Assembly (NCBI GenBank): GCA_007128555.1
Contig: SKXF01000421.1
Coordinates: 1-7,578, forward strand
Direction: 5' to 3'
DNA: 7,578 nt
DNA from: Clostridia bacterium
Lineage (GTDB): Bacteria > Bacillota_E > SLMV01 > PUMD01
The position numbers were made by a program, and so were the translations under genes. The number at the start of each line of letters is the position of its first letter. The first letter of the stretch is position 1. Below are positions 1-5,919 of the stretch, piece by piece. A model generated the notes under the pieces. The model made no database searches and had not been told where the DNA came from. It saw only the letters and a list, made by a program, of their open reading frames with translations.

Positions 1-1412
1 AACGCGTCCAGGGCCGTGTCGATCTCCGCCGGGGTGTTGAAAAAATGAGGCGCAAGCCTGACAACCTGGCCCCGCGCCGAGGTCACGATGCTGCGGCTCT
101 TCAACTGCATCTCCACGCTGTGAGAATCCCCTGGGACCTCTATGGAGGTCGTAGAACCCTTCTTGCTCACCTGGAGCGGACTCACGACCTTCAATCCTCG
201 CCGCAGGGCTCCCCGCAGGCAGTAGGCAGACAGGTAATCTATGTGATCCCCGATCCGTTCCAGGCCCACTTCGCGGAGCAGCTGCATCCCCGCCCGGGCA
301 GCAAAGGCCGCTATGACGGGAGGCGTCCCGCTTTCCAGTCGGCGGGCCGTCCTGGCGTAGTTCAGGTCCTTCACGTCGAAGGCAAAGGGATCCTCCTGGC
401 CAAACCATCCGGTCTCTGCAGGATGAAGCTGGGGCACCACGTCCGGATTCAAATAGACAAAGGCGATCCCCGGTACTCCCAGCAGGTACTTGAGGTTGCC
501 CGTGGTCAGGATATCGATATCTGATGCCTGCACATCAATCGTGCAGGATCCGGCACTCTGGTAAGCATCCACCAACAGGTAAGCCCCGTGGCTGTGAACG
601 ACATCGGCAACAGCCTTCAGATCCTGCTTGTATCCCGTCTGGTAATACACGTGGGTCACGGAAGTCAAGAATGTCCGGTCATCCAGCAGCGCATCGTAGT
701 CCTCCAGGCGGAGCTGACCATCGTTCAGCGGAACAAAACCCACCTCTGCTCCGTACTTTTTGTGCGCAAGCCACACGTGACCCACCGTGGGAAACTCTGC
801 CTCGGTCAACAGCACCCGGTTGCGCTCGCCCGAGAAATCGATGCCGCTGGCCACGCTCGATATGGCCTCAGACACCGAGCTTACCACGGCAATGTCGTCG
901 GGGTTTGCGTTGATAATGCGGGCAAACTCCGTCTTTGCGTTGTTGACCTCCTCCACCCAGTAATCCCAGTCCATGCCCGAACTGCGCCAGTTCTCCATGT
1001 AAACTTCCAGCGCATCGCGGACCTCTTTTGACTGGGCACCCTGGGAACAGTTGGCGAGGTGGATCGTGCCCTGAAGTCCCGGGAACCTGGCCCGGTGACG
1101 GGTCATCTCTTCATCCGTAAAGGGCGACCGCTCGACGGTGGCCTCAACCCCATCCCCCTGCCCAACGGCGGAGGAACGGGATCCCAGGCGGATCAGCCGA
1201 CGGCCGCCCGTGGGAGCATGCCCAGGAGCCTGCACGGAATCGTTGCTCCTGTCCTGATCCCGCACCGGCACACCGATGATGATTCTCACGCCCAGCCGAT
1301 CCGCGGTCTCACGGGCCACATCGGTAACAACGGCTTCATCGGTGACGTGCAGCTCGGTCCTGCCTGCATCAGCGACGCGGTGAACATCCTCAGGCGTTAT
1401 GAACTCCCGCAT
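1..1412 (-). CDS. Class V PLP-dependent aminotransferase with EutQ/EutT-like N-terminal segment (C-terminus off window)
   Basis: The frame is open from ATG 1412 to the window edge, giving 470 complete residues. GGAGG at 1420-1424, 7 bases before the ATG, fixes the start. Residues 1-48 (MREFITPEDVHRVADAG, then a TDEAVVTDVARE stretch and LGVRIII) resemble the N-termini of EutQ and EutT as I remember them: an ITxxDV start, then 'TPxARE' and a hydrophobic strand. Residues about 50-100 form a charged, G/P/S-rich linker. The fold-type I aminotransferase class V domain follows. Asp282 in LLVDAYQSAG should contact the pyridine nitrogen, and Lys308 in TTGNLKYLLG should bind PLP. The ending VRLAPHFFNTPAEID is typical of the C-terminus, so only a few residues are probably missing. 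The family includes cysteine desulfurases, isopenicillin N epimerase-like enzymes and true transaminases; the substrate cannot be read. Only 27 bases separate it from the BMC gene, so the two are probably one operon. Confidence 0.9.
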   Translation of the reverse strand, partial: MREFITPEDVHRVADAGRTELHVTDEAVVTDVARETADRLGVRIIIGVPVRDQDRSNDSVQAPGHAPTGGRRLIRLGSRSSAVGQGDGVEATVERSPFTDEEMTRHRARFPGLQGTIHLANCSQGAQSKEVRDALEVYMENWRSSGMDWDYWVEEVNNAKTEFARIINANPDDIAVVSSVSEAISSVASGIDFSGERNRVLLTEAEFPTVGHVWLAHKKYGAEVGFVPLNDGQLRLEDYDALLDDRTFLTSVTHVYYQTGYKQDLKAVADVVHSHGAYLLVDAYQSAGSCTIDVQASDIDILTTGNLKYLLGVPGIAFVYLNPDVVPQLHPAETGWFGQEDPFAFDVKDLNYARTARRLESGTPPVIAAFAARAGMQLLREVGLERIGDHIDYLSAYCLRGALRRGLKVVSPLQVSKKGSTTSIEVPGDSHSVEMQLKSRSIVTSARGQVVRLAPHFFNTPAEIDTALDA

Positions 1413-1439
1413 ACCTTCCCCTCCTCTCACCCGCTGTCA

Positions 1440-1649
1440 TCAGACGCTGCTACTCGCATATGCACCGACGATGAGAACGAGGCAGCTCGCCAGGTCTTCA
1501 TGGGGACGGGGTATCACGTTAACGGAGACAGTCTCACCGATCCTCCTGGCCGCCGACGCTCCGGCGTCCACGGCCGCCATGACCATGGCATCGGCTGCCT
1601 CCGCGGCTGCCATCAGTCCCCGGGCCTCAATAAGTCCCAATGATGTCAC
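1440..1649 (-). CDS. BMC-domain microcompartment shell protein with internal deletion
   Basis: The 69-residue frame matches both ends of the hexameric BMC shell family. [20 protein letters not shown] matches the first strand and helix (PduA-like 'ALGMVETKGL...IEAADAM'), and [13 protein letters not shown] plus [13 protein letters not shown] matches the second helix and last strand. Between them, about 29 residues are absent: the part that normally holds the central strands, the pore loop (GSG) and the RGDV turn. The join is at residues 23-27 (VMAAV). In normal BMC proteins a similar '(M)V-K-x-A' segment occurs on both sides of the missing part, so an in-frame loss between short repeats is plausible. 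I chose GTG 1649 because AAAGGG at 1658-1663 lies 8 bases upstream and it gives the usual short N-terminus. An in-frame TTG at 1685 has no ribosome site. A pore-less product cannot be a normal hexamer tile; it may be a pseudogene, an odd variant or an assembly collapse. Confidence 0.75.
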   Translation of the reverse strand: MTSLGLIEARGLMAAAEAADAMVMAAVDAGASAARRIGETVSVNVIPRPHEDLASCLVLIVGAYASSSV

Positions 1650-1737
1650 TTCAGACGCCCTTTCAGAAGCATAAGCTCTGTCCAATAATACTACGGTTCT
1701 GCCAACATCTATTTACCCCAGCCCCAAGGGGTTTCTG

Positions 1738-1979
1738 TTAAGTGGGCGACACCCATAAAGACGCAACCGTAGGGTCAAGCTCAGGATATCGGCTCCCCGG
1801 AAAGTACCAGGCAAAGGGCGGCGGATCGCTCATCATCTGGAAGCTGATCTCGGGGTGTTGGCCGATCAGGTTGACCAGCTGACCACCGCGTCTTCGATGA
1901 CCCTGGCCGCTACGAAGCAGCAGACCTGGACCAGGGGCCATCCCCTATCGGGCTGTTCGTGCAGACGAGAGGTTACCAT
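1738..1979 (-). pseudogene. Small frame-disrupted gene of unknown function downstream of the CPBP gene
   Basis: ATG 1979 follows the CPBP stop by 5 bases, and its ribosome site AGGTGA (1985-1990) contains that stop codon, so the two genes look translationally coupled. The first frame gives 37 residues (MVTSRLHEQPDRGWPLVQV..., ending VIEDAVVSWST) and stops at 1866. The overlapping frame to 1738 continues naturally as QLVNLIGQHPEISF, MMSDPPPFAWYF and SRYPELDP. A one-base loss near 1885 would join them into about 80 residues. I do not recognise the family. Programmed frameshifting is possible, but I see no clear slippery heptamer there. Confidence 0.4.
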
Positions 1980-1984
1980 CACTG

Positions 1985-2776
1985 TCACCTCTCGGGCACC
2001 TTTCCGTACAGGCAGTTCCTGTGATTGACGAGCACCAGGACCCATGCTGCTGCAAAATAGACTACCGACGTTATCGTTATGATACCCAGGACATCGCCGA
2101 TCTGGATGGCAACCAGGTAATTTGCAAGCTGGTGGATAATGATCGGGATCAAGAGGTTGGTATTCAGGTTGTAGAAAGCCGTCATGATGATGGATGTGGA
2201 AATGATGTAAACGAGAAAGACTCCGATGTACTGCACCAATTGCATACCCGAATATCCTGACAGGAACCACAACGGCGCATGCCAAAAACCCCAGAGAACT
2301 CCAACGATAACTGCAGCCTTTATTGGGCTGTGAATCTTCTGCAGTTCAATAAGCACAAATGCCCTCCAGCCGATCTGCTCCCCAAGGGGTCCCCGGATCA
2401 AGTTACTGCCGAACAGTAAAAGCAGTGTGGCCCAGGACGTGGTGACCAGTGCTCTAACCGGTAGGCCGCGCATAGCGCTTGATACCAGAAGAACGCCGAT
2501 AAACATAGAAAACTGAAGCAGAAGGACCCAGGCTACGGTTGATATCTTGATCTTTGCACTGAACTGCCTCTTAACATAGCGGATGAGATGATCCCCTGGA
2601 TAAATCCTACGAAACATGGCCACAAAAACAAGGGTAGCAGTCCATGCGGATACGATTTTCAAGGCTTCAGCCAAAGCCGGGGCCTCTAGCACAAGCATGA
2701 TCAGGCCAATGAGAAGGATGAAAAGAAAAAATATTCCATATGTCCAGAGAACGTAGTCCCTAAGTCGTCTTCTCAT
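1985..2776 (-). CDS. CPBP-family intramembrane metalloprotease (Abi/CAAX-like)
   Basis: This 263-residue protein is highly hydrophobic, with about seven or eight likely membrane segments (for example near residues 9-31, 38-55, 80-100, 112-126, 184-203 and 205-222). The three conserved blocks of the CPBP (Rce1-like) family are present in order: GPLGEQIGWRAF with Glu133 and Arg138, LWGFWHAPLW with His166, and HQLANYL with His215 and Asn219. Motif 1 is normally EExxxR; here the second Glu is Gln134. Family members are membrane proteases linked to prenyl-protein processing, bacteriocin self-immunity or maturation; the partner is not visible. The start is ATG 2776, with GGAGG at 2785-2789, 8 bases upstream; the frame is also open further upstream but without protein-like sequence. 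Three hand-counted 60-base lines give 38-47% G+C against about 60% in the flanking enzymes, which suggests a separate origin. Confidence 0.9.
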   Translation of the reverse strand: MRRRLRDYVLWTYGIFFLFILLIGLIMLVLEAPALAEALKIVSAWTATLVFVAMFRRIYPGDHLIRYVKRQFSAKIKISTVAWVLLLQFSMFIGVLLVSSAMRGLPVRALVTTSWATLLLLFGSNLIRGPLGEQIGWRAFVLIELQKIHSPIKAAVIVGVLWGFWHAPLWFLSGYSGMQLVQYIGVFLVYIISTSIIMTAFYNLNTNLLIPIIIHQLANYLVAIQIGDVLGIITITSVVYFAAAWVLVLVNHRNCLYGKVPER

Positions 2777-2830
2777 ACCGATAACCTCCAATGGATGGAT
2801 CGTACCCGGTTCTAGCAGTCTGCCACCTGC

Positions 2831-2851
2831 CCAGGAAGGCCAGCTTCCTGG
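2831..2851 (-). terminator. Perfect stem-loop at the end of the decayed gene
   Basis: CCAGGAAG (2831-2838) and CTTCCTGG (2844-2851) form a perfect 8-base-pair inverted repeat with a 5-base loop. It begins one base after the TGA (2853-2855) that would end the upstream decayed gene if a 5-base duplication were undone, and it lies 54 bases before the CPBP start. No T-run follows on either strand, so it is not a textbook intrinsic terminator; it could be a remnant, an RNA-stability hairpin or an operator. Confidence 0.4.
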
Positions 2852-2852
2852 C

Positions 2853-3506
2853 TCAATAGACCACCACGTCGCTCCTGCTCTGCTCAACGCGAGAAAAGTT
2901 GGGACATCGCTGAGTTCCAGGGACTCGCCGATCTGACGCAGAGGACGTCACATCGGATGAACGGCCCTCCTCTTTCCCAATTCGATCCCTGCCTCATTAT
3001 CCTCGCAGATGACCAGCGCGCAGTCCAGCCCCAGCCCTTTCGCCCCATCCGCCTCACAAAGGGGATCGCCCTCCCACGCGCAGATCCACGCGTAGGGGGG
3101 CAGGCTGCCCGTCGATGCGGCCACCCGTTCGCCCTCCCGTCCGCCGGTGAGGTCCAACGAGCAGGTGCTTCACATGGCCAGGAGCATGTTCCAGCCTCTC
3201 CCGGGCTCTGGTGCCACGATGATCATCTGCACGGAGTCGGCTCTCCCGTGACGGTCATTCTCTGCCGTCGCCGATCAGTCCCTGACATCTACGAACACGG
3301 AAACCAGTCCGTAGGCACTGACCAGACCCGGGTCATAGGAATCTGCACCCTCTGCCATAATGTCACAAGCAGACTGGAGCAATGCCGACTCAGTTCGTAG
3401 CCGTGAACACGAGATGTGAGCTTTCGGAGCGGACCTGCAGGGCTACGTGCAACATGATGAGGGGTGGGTCGTTCGTAACGATCAAGATACCCGCATTGGT
3501 GCCCAT
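2853..3506 (-). pseudogene. Decayed gene of unknown function (in-frame TGA stops plus frameshifts)
   Basis: A chain of protein-like pieces runs down the minus strand. ATG 3506 (MGTNAGILIVTNDPPLIM...) is open to a stop at 3390-3392. After a one-base shift, a frame carrying ESALLQSACDIMAEGADSYD and GLVSVFVDVRD runs to TGA 3275-3277. The same frame resumes (ADSVQMIIVAPEPGRGWNML) to TGA 3170-3172, resumes (LPPYAWICAWEGDPLCEADG, LDCALVICEDNEAGIELG) to TGA 2948-2950, and resumes again (RQIGESLELSDVPTFLALSR). A tandem GAGCA duplication at 2876-2885 breaks the end; with one copy removed it reads SDVVVY and stops at 2853. The intact ancestor would be about 215 residues. Codons in these pieces are G-first and G+C-rich at the third position, like real genes. 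I do not recognise the family. Sequencing error is an alternative to decay, but it would need several events. Confidence 0.5.
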
Positions 3507-3766
3507 CAAACGCACCCTCTTCCCCTGCCAACTGCCTGAGTGCTGCGGGGTGCCTCGACCACGGACACCTGTGACCAGGCCAAAGCAACTTGCACGGAAG
3601 ATCCCTGGAGAATGGGTACGGGCGTGGGTTGAGGGAGGTCCAGGAAGGCTGGTGCGACCGATCCTCGAGAGAGATATTCCACCGTCGACCCTCCTCGAGA
3701 TGGCGAGCCGACGGCGGACTCTAGCCCGGGGAACAACTCGGCGCCGCTCACTTCACGTGAGGGCAC
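3506..3766 (-). CDS. Possible small ORF or upstream part of the decayed gene
   Basis: The 86-residue frame (GTG 3766, starting VPSREVSGAELFPG) ends in a TGATG overlap with the ATG of the decayed gene at 3506, an arrangement typical of coupled operon genes. One part (VAPAFLDLPQPTPVPILQGS, then VQVALAWSQVSVVEAP) looks protein-like; the rest is S/G/R-rich. No ribosome site precedes the GTG, and no family is recognised. It may be a genuine short gene, a further fragment of the decayed gene, or chance. It lies 35 bases downstream of the coiled-coil gene's stop. Confidence 0.25.
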   Translation of the reverse strand: MPSREVSGAELFPGLESAVGSPSRGGSTVEYLSRGSVAPAFLDLPQPTPVPILQGSSVQVALAWSQVSVVEAPRSTQAVGRGRGCV

Positions 3767-3801
3767 TGCCTTTTCTGCTCCCGGGCCTCGTTTTTACCTG
3801 G

Positions 3802-4125
3802 TTACTGCTCTTTCAACGACTCGGTGAGTGCCTCGAAGCGGCCTGTTATCTCATCGACTCCATCTTCGATCCGGCTCCGAATCTCGTCGCCTCGTTCCTG
3901 CCATGCTTCCACTGTGACATCCTTCAGGCGATCAACCTCGCCCTCGGCTTCCTCCAGGCTTCGCTCCAGGGATTCCACGATCTCGTGGTTTGTGATTCCC
4001 ATCTCCACGTTCAGCTCATTCTCCTGCTGTTTCTTCTGCTCCGCCACACCACGCAACCTGGCCAGCTCGCGTCTCAGTTCTTCCAGTTTGCTTCGCAGCT
4101 TCTCCTCAAAGGCCTTGGGTTCCAT
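3802..4125 (-). CDS. Small soluble coiled-coil protein
   Basis: The 107-residue protein is rich in Glu, Arg, Lys and Leu. Two long helices with heptad-like spacing are evident: residues about 5-38 (KLEELRRELARLRGVAEQKK) and about 50-107 (ESLERSLEEAEGEVDRLKDV, then AWQERGDEIRSRIEDG and a C-terminal ALTESLKEQ). There is no signal peptide or membrane segment, so it should be cytosolic. The layout resembles small bacterial coiled-coil stress proteins of the cyanobacterial sll1863 type, but this is a shape resemblance and not a family assignment. ATG 4125 is the only reasonable start, although the nearest ribosome site (GGGAGGA, 4141-4147) lies an unusually long 15 bases upstream. It has its own promoter at 4169-4198 and may be transcribed independently of the peptidase genes. 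Confidence 0.75.
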   Translation of the reverse strand: MEPKAFEEKLRSKLEELRRELARLRGVAEQKKQQENELNVEMGITNHEIVESLERSLEEAEGEVDRLKDVTVEAWQERGDEIRSRIEDGVDEITGRFEALTESLKEQ

Positions 4126-4140
4126 ATGTGTGTCTATCTC

Positions 4141-4147
4141 TCCTCCC
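4141..4147 (-). promoter_or_regulatory. Ribosome binding site with unusually long spacing
   Basis: GGGAGGA on the minus strand is the only Shine-Dalgarno-like sequence before the coiled-coil gene. It stands 15 bases from ATG 4125, where the other genes here use 5-8. No ATG, GTG or TTG lies in frame between them, so translation is probably weak or uses a non-standard start. Confidence 0.45.
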
Positions 4148-4168
4148 AGAATTTAGCCTTACATGGGC

Positions 4169-4198
4169 AGTATGCCACAGGTCCGCGGGAGATGTCAA
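4169..4198 (-). promoter_or_regulatory. Sigma70-type promoter for the coiled-coil gene
   Basis: On the minus strand a perfect -35 box TTGACA (4193-4198) is followed, after 18 bases, by CATACT (4169-4174), a 4-of-6 match to the -10 consensus. The predicted transcript start near 4162 would leave a leader of about 37 bases before ATG 4125. It is the best promoter I can see in the window. Confidence 0.6.
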
Positions 4199-4464
4199 GG
4201 CTATGGCTTTGACAGTCTTCTGTTCGGACGCAACAGATCCCCCGCTGAGGATATGATACCGGAAAGAGCCCTGAGATCCCTGGACGTCGATGAGGATCCC
4301 TACCGCAATGGCCCGCAACCGAGCATATGGAGAGTCGGAAAACGAACCCAAACCCACGTGGCCACGGCCTCAGGGCACTTGCACACCCCTGGCATCCGCC
4401 CATACCGGGCACACCAACACGAAAGCGCAGGAGACCGGAGTTCCCCAGCGTGAATCTCTCACTG
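4199..4464 (-). other. Intergenic stretch without a supported gene
   Basis: This lies between the M24 peptidase stop (4465-4467) and the coiled-coil promoter. Frames on both strands are short, arginine- or serine-rich, or poorly started. I see small palindromes (CCACGTGG near 4355-4362) but no hairpin followed by a T-run that would make a convincing terminator. Confidence 0.5.
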
Positions 4465-5655
4465 TCAGCCGTCGATGTACCAGAGCTCCGTCTGCCATGT
4501 GTGCAGCCTCTCCGCGCCGTCAGAGCAAATCCGGACATTCTCCTCGGTGATGAAGCTCAATTCACCCTCCAGGATGGTGGGCTCAAGGGTGTACAGTTCC
4601 CCCTCCTGCAATAGCCCGGTGCTCTCGAGGTCCTCCCCCTCGCGAAGGGGACGGAGCGAGGTGCCCCCATCGTGAACCATTTGACCTATCTGGTGTCCCA
4701 CCGAATGCTTTATGCTGGGATAACCCCGGTCAATGAGATACTGCCGGGCCACGCGATCAACCTCCACCCCCGGCACACCAGGCTTCATGATGTCAAAGGC
4801 CTCGGAGATGGCCCCACGGATCGCGGCAAAGGCCTCGAGTATCGTATCTGGAGCGCGTTCCTCCCCGGGCCGCAGATGATAGAACGTGCGAGCGATGTCG
4901 GAATGATAACCCCTGTAGCCGAGGCCGAAGTCAATGACCATGAGATCCCCCGGGGCCAGGGCGGCATCGGTGGGCTTGCGGTGAGACATTCCCGCCTTGG
5001 GCAGAAGGACCAGGGGGCCCTCCTGGGGCATGACACCGACGGGAGCCCTCCGGTCTATGGCCTGGCGAAACAGGTCCTGGATCTGGATCTCCGTCATCCC
5101 AGCTGCCAGCTGACCCCAGGTTTCCTGGTAGACCTCTAAATTATGGTCAATGGCTCCCTGGACCCGCTGCAGCTCGGCCTCGGATTTGACGGCCCGAAGC
5201 TGGGTCAGGACCGGTTGACTGGAAAGGGCTCTCGCTTCCAACTCCTCGACGCCCAGCAGTCGCCCCAGCCACAGGTAGGTACCGTGACTGAGACCGTCGC
5301 AAAGGTTATCCATCTCGGAGAAATTCAGCAGGAATTTTCTGGGGTTCCATTCCCTGTAAAGGTCGGCAAACATGGCATCCATCCCTTTCCCGGGGATGGA
5401 GATCACCTCGTCGAAGATACCAAGGGACTCCACGTGCCCCCTGTCAGGCCATCCCGTCAACGCCACGGAACGTCCCTCCGTGTCAAAGGCAAAGACGCTC
5501 CGACCTGACGTTGCACCACCCACGAGCAGGGGCAGCGAGGGGTCGCGGCCCTCGATATCAATGATGAACCACGCGTCTGCCCCAAACTCCTTCATCATTG
5601 CTCTCATCTGCTCCAGCTTCTGCTCAACGATCTCAGCATCCATGTACTTGAACAT
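4465..5655 (-). CDS. M24-family metallopeptidase (Xaa-Pro aminopeptidase/dipeptidase type)
   Basis: The 396-residue protein has the usual two-domain build: a creatinase-like N-terminal domain (to about residue 150) and a C-terminal pita-bread domain. All five metal ligands are visible: Asp242 in VIDFGLGY, Asp253 in HSDIARTF, His321 in SVGHQIG, Glu358 in YTLEPTI and Glu371 in TEENVRI. His225 (GMSHRKP) matches the conserved substrate-contact histidine. Such enzymes cleave Xaa-Pro bonds from peptides or dipeptides in the cytosol; creatinase-type relatives with other C-N substrates share the fold, so the exact substrate is open. There is no signal peptide. ATG 5655 is supported by AAAGGGG at 5663-5669, 7 bases upstream. 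It follows the M20 peptidase on the same strand, and the pair suggests uptake and breakdown of short peptides or N-acyl amino acids. Confidence 0.92.
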   Translation of the reverse strand: MFKYMDAEIVEQKLEQMRAMMKEFGADAWFIIDIEGRDPSLPLLVGGATSGRSVFAFDTEGRSVALTGWPDRGHVESLGIFDEVISIPGKGMDAMFADLYREWNPRKFLLNFSEMDNLCDGLSHGTYLWLGRLLGVEELEARALSSQPVLTQLRAVKSEAELQRVQGAIDHNLEVYQETWGQLAAGMTEIQIQDLFRQAIDRRAPVGVMPQEGPLVLLPKAGMSHRKPTDAALAPGDLMVIDFGLGYRGYHSDIARTFYHLRPGEERAPDTILEAFAAIRGAISEAFDIMKPGVPGVEVDRVARQYLIDRGYPSIKHSVGHQIGQMVHDGGTSLRPLREGEDLESTGLLQEGELYTLEPTILEGELSFITEENVRICSDGAERLHTWQTELWYIDG

Positions 5656-5718
5656 GCAAACGCCCCTTTCCCAGGGTCACTGCCAGTTAGAGCCTGTGGT
5701 GAGAATCGAGGGCTTCTC

Positions 5719-5901
5719 TCAGCCCAGTTGACGGATGAAGCGAGCCAGAATCACATGCTCCCCAGTTCCCGGCAATGCCAGGCCCCCATTCCAGATCAGA
5801 ATCTGTTGTGGATCCCGGTAGGTCTGGACAGGCAACCTCTGCACAATCGGCCATGGGAAGCGGTACCACTCGAAGCAAAGGATCAATGCGGACCAAAACA
5901 A
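5719..5901 (-). CDS. Possible 60-residue protein between the two peptidases
   Basis: The frame TTG 5901 to TGA 5719 begins LFWSALILCFEWYRFPWPIV and ends GEHVILARFIRQLG. Its amino-acid balance and G/C-rich third codon positions look like coding sequence, and GAAGAG stands a few bases upstream of the TTG. It starts 18 bases after the M20 stop and ends 63 bases before the M24 start. I recognise no family. The same frame is open a little upstream to a stop that overlaps the M20 end. It could be a real small gene, a remnant of a longer one, or chance. Confidence 0.35.
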   Translation of the reverse strand: MFWSALILCFEWYRFPWPIVQRLPVQTYRDPQQILIWNGGLALPGTGEHVILARFIRQLG

Positions 5902-5919
5902 GGGTTTCTCTTCAACTCA

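Noticed and set aside
45..1643. Several plus-strand ORFs of 130-195 codons
   Set aside because: They lie antisense to the aminotransferase and BMC genes, whose minus-strand frames carry clear family motifs. The plus-strand products are H/P/R-rich and motif-free.
1718..1737. CCCCAAGGGG palindrome followed by TTTCTGTT on the plus strand as a terminator
   Set aside because: The palindrome has no loop, and the T-rich side is on the plus strand, where no gene needs it.
2948..3277. In-frame TGAs read as selenocysteine or as a recoded sense codon
   Set aside because: Intact neighbours (M24, CPBP, BMC) end at TGA, so the codon is a stop here. I saw no obvious SECIS-like hairpin just after the TGAs, and frameshifts in the same gene point to decay.
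3663..3700. Direct repeat CCTCGAGA, two copies 30 bases apart
   Set aside because: Two short copies in G+C-rich sequence are expected by chance; there is no array, and no inverted repeats or transposase gene flank them.
3382..4212. Long plus-strand ORF (276 codons)
   Set aside because: It runs antisense to the coiled-coil gene and the decayed gene. Its leucine/phenylalanine-rich part is the mirror of Glu/Lys/Arg codons on the other strand, and it has no ribosome site or recognisable motif.
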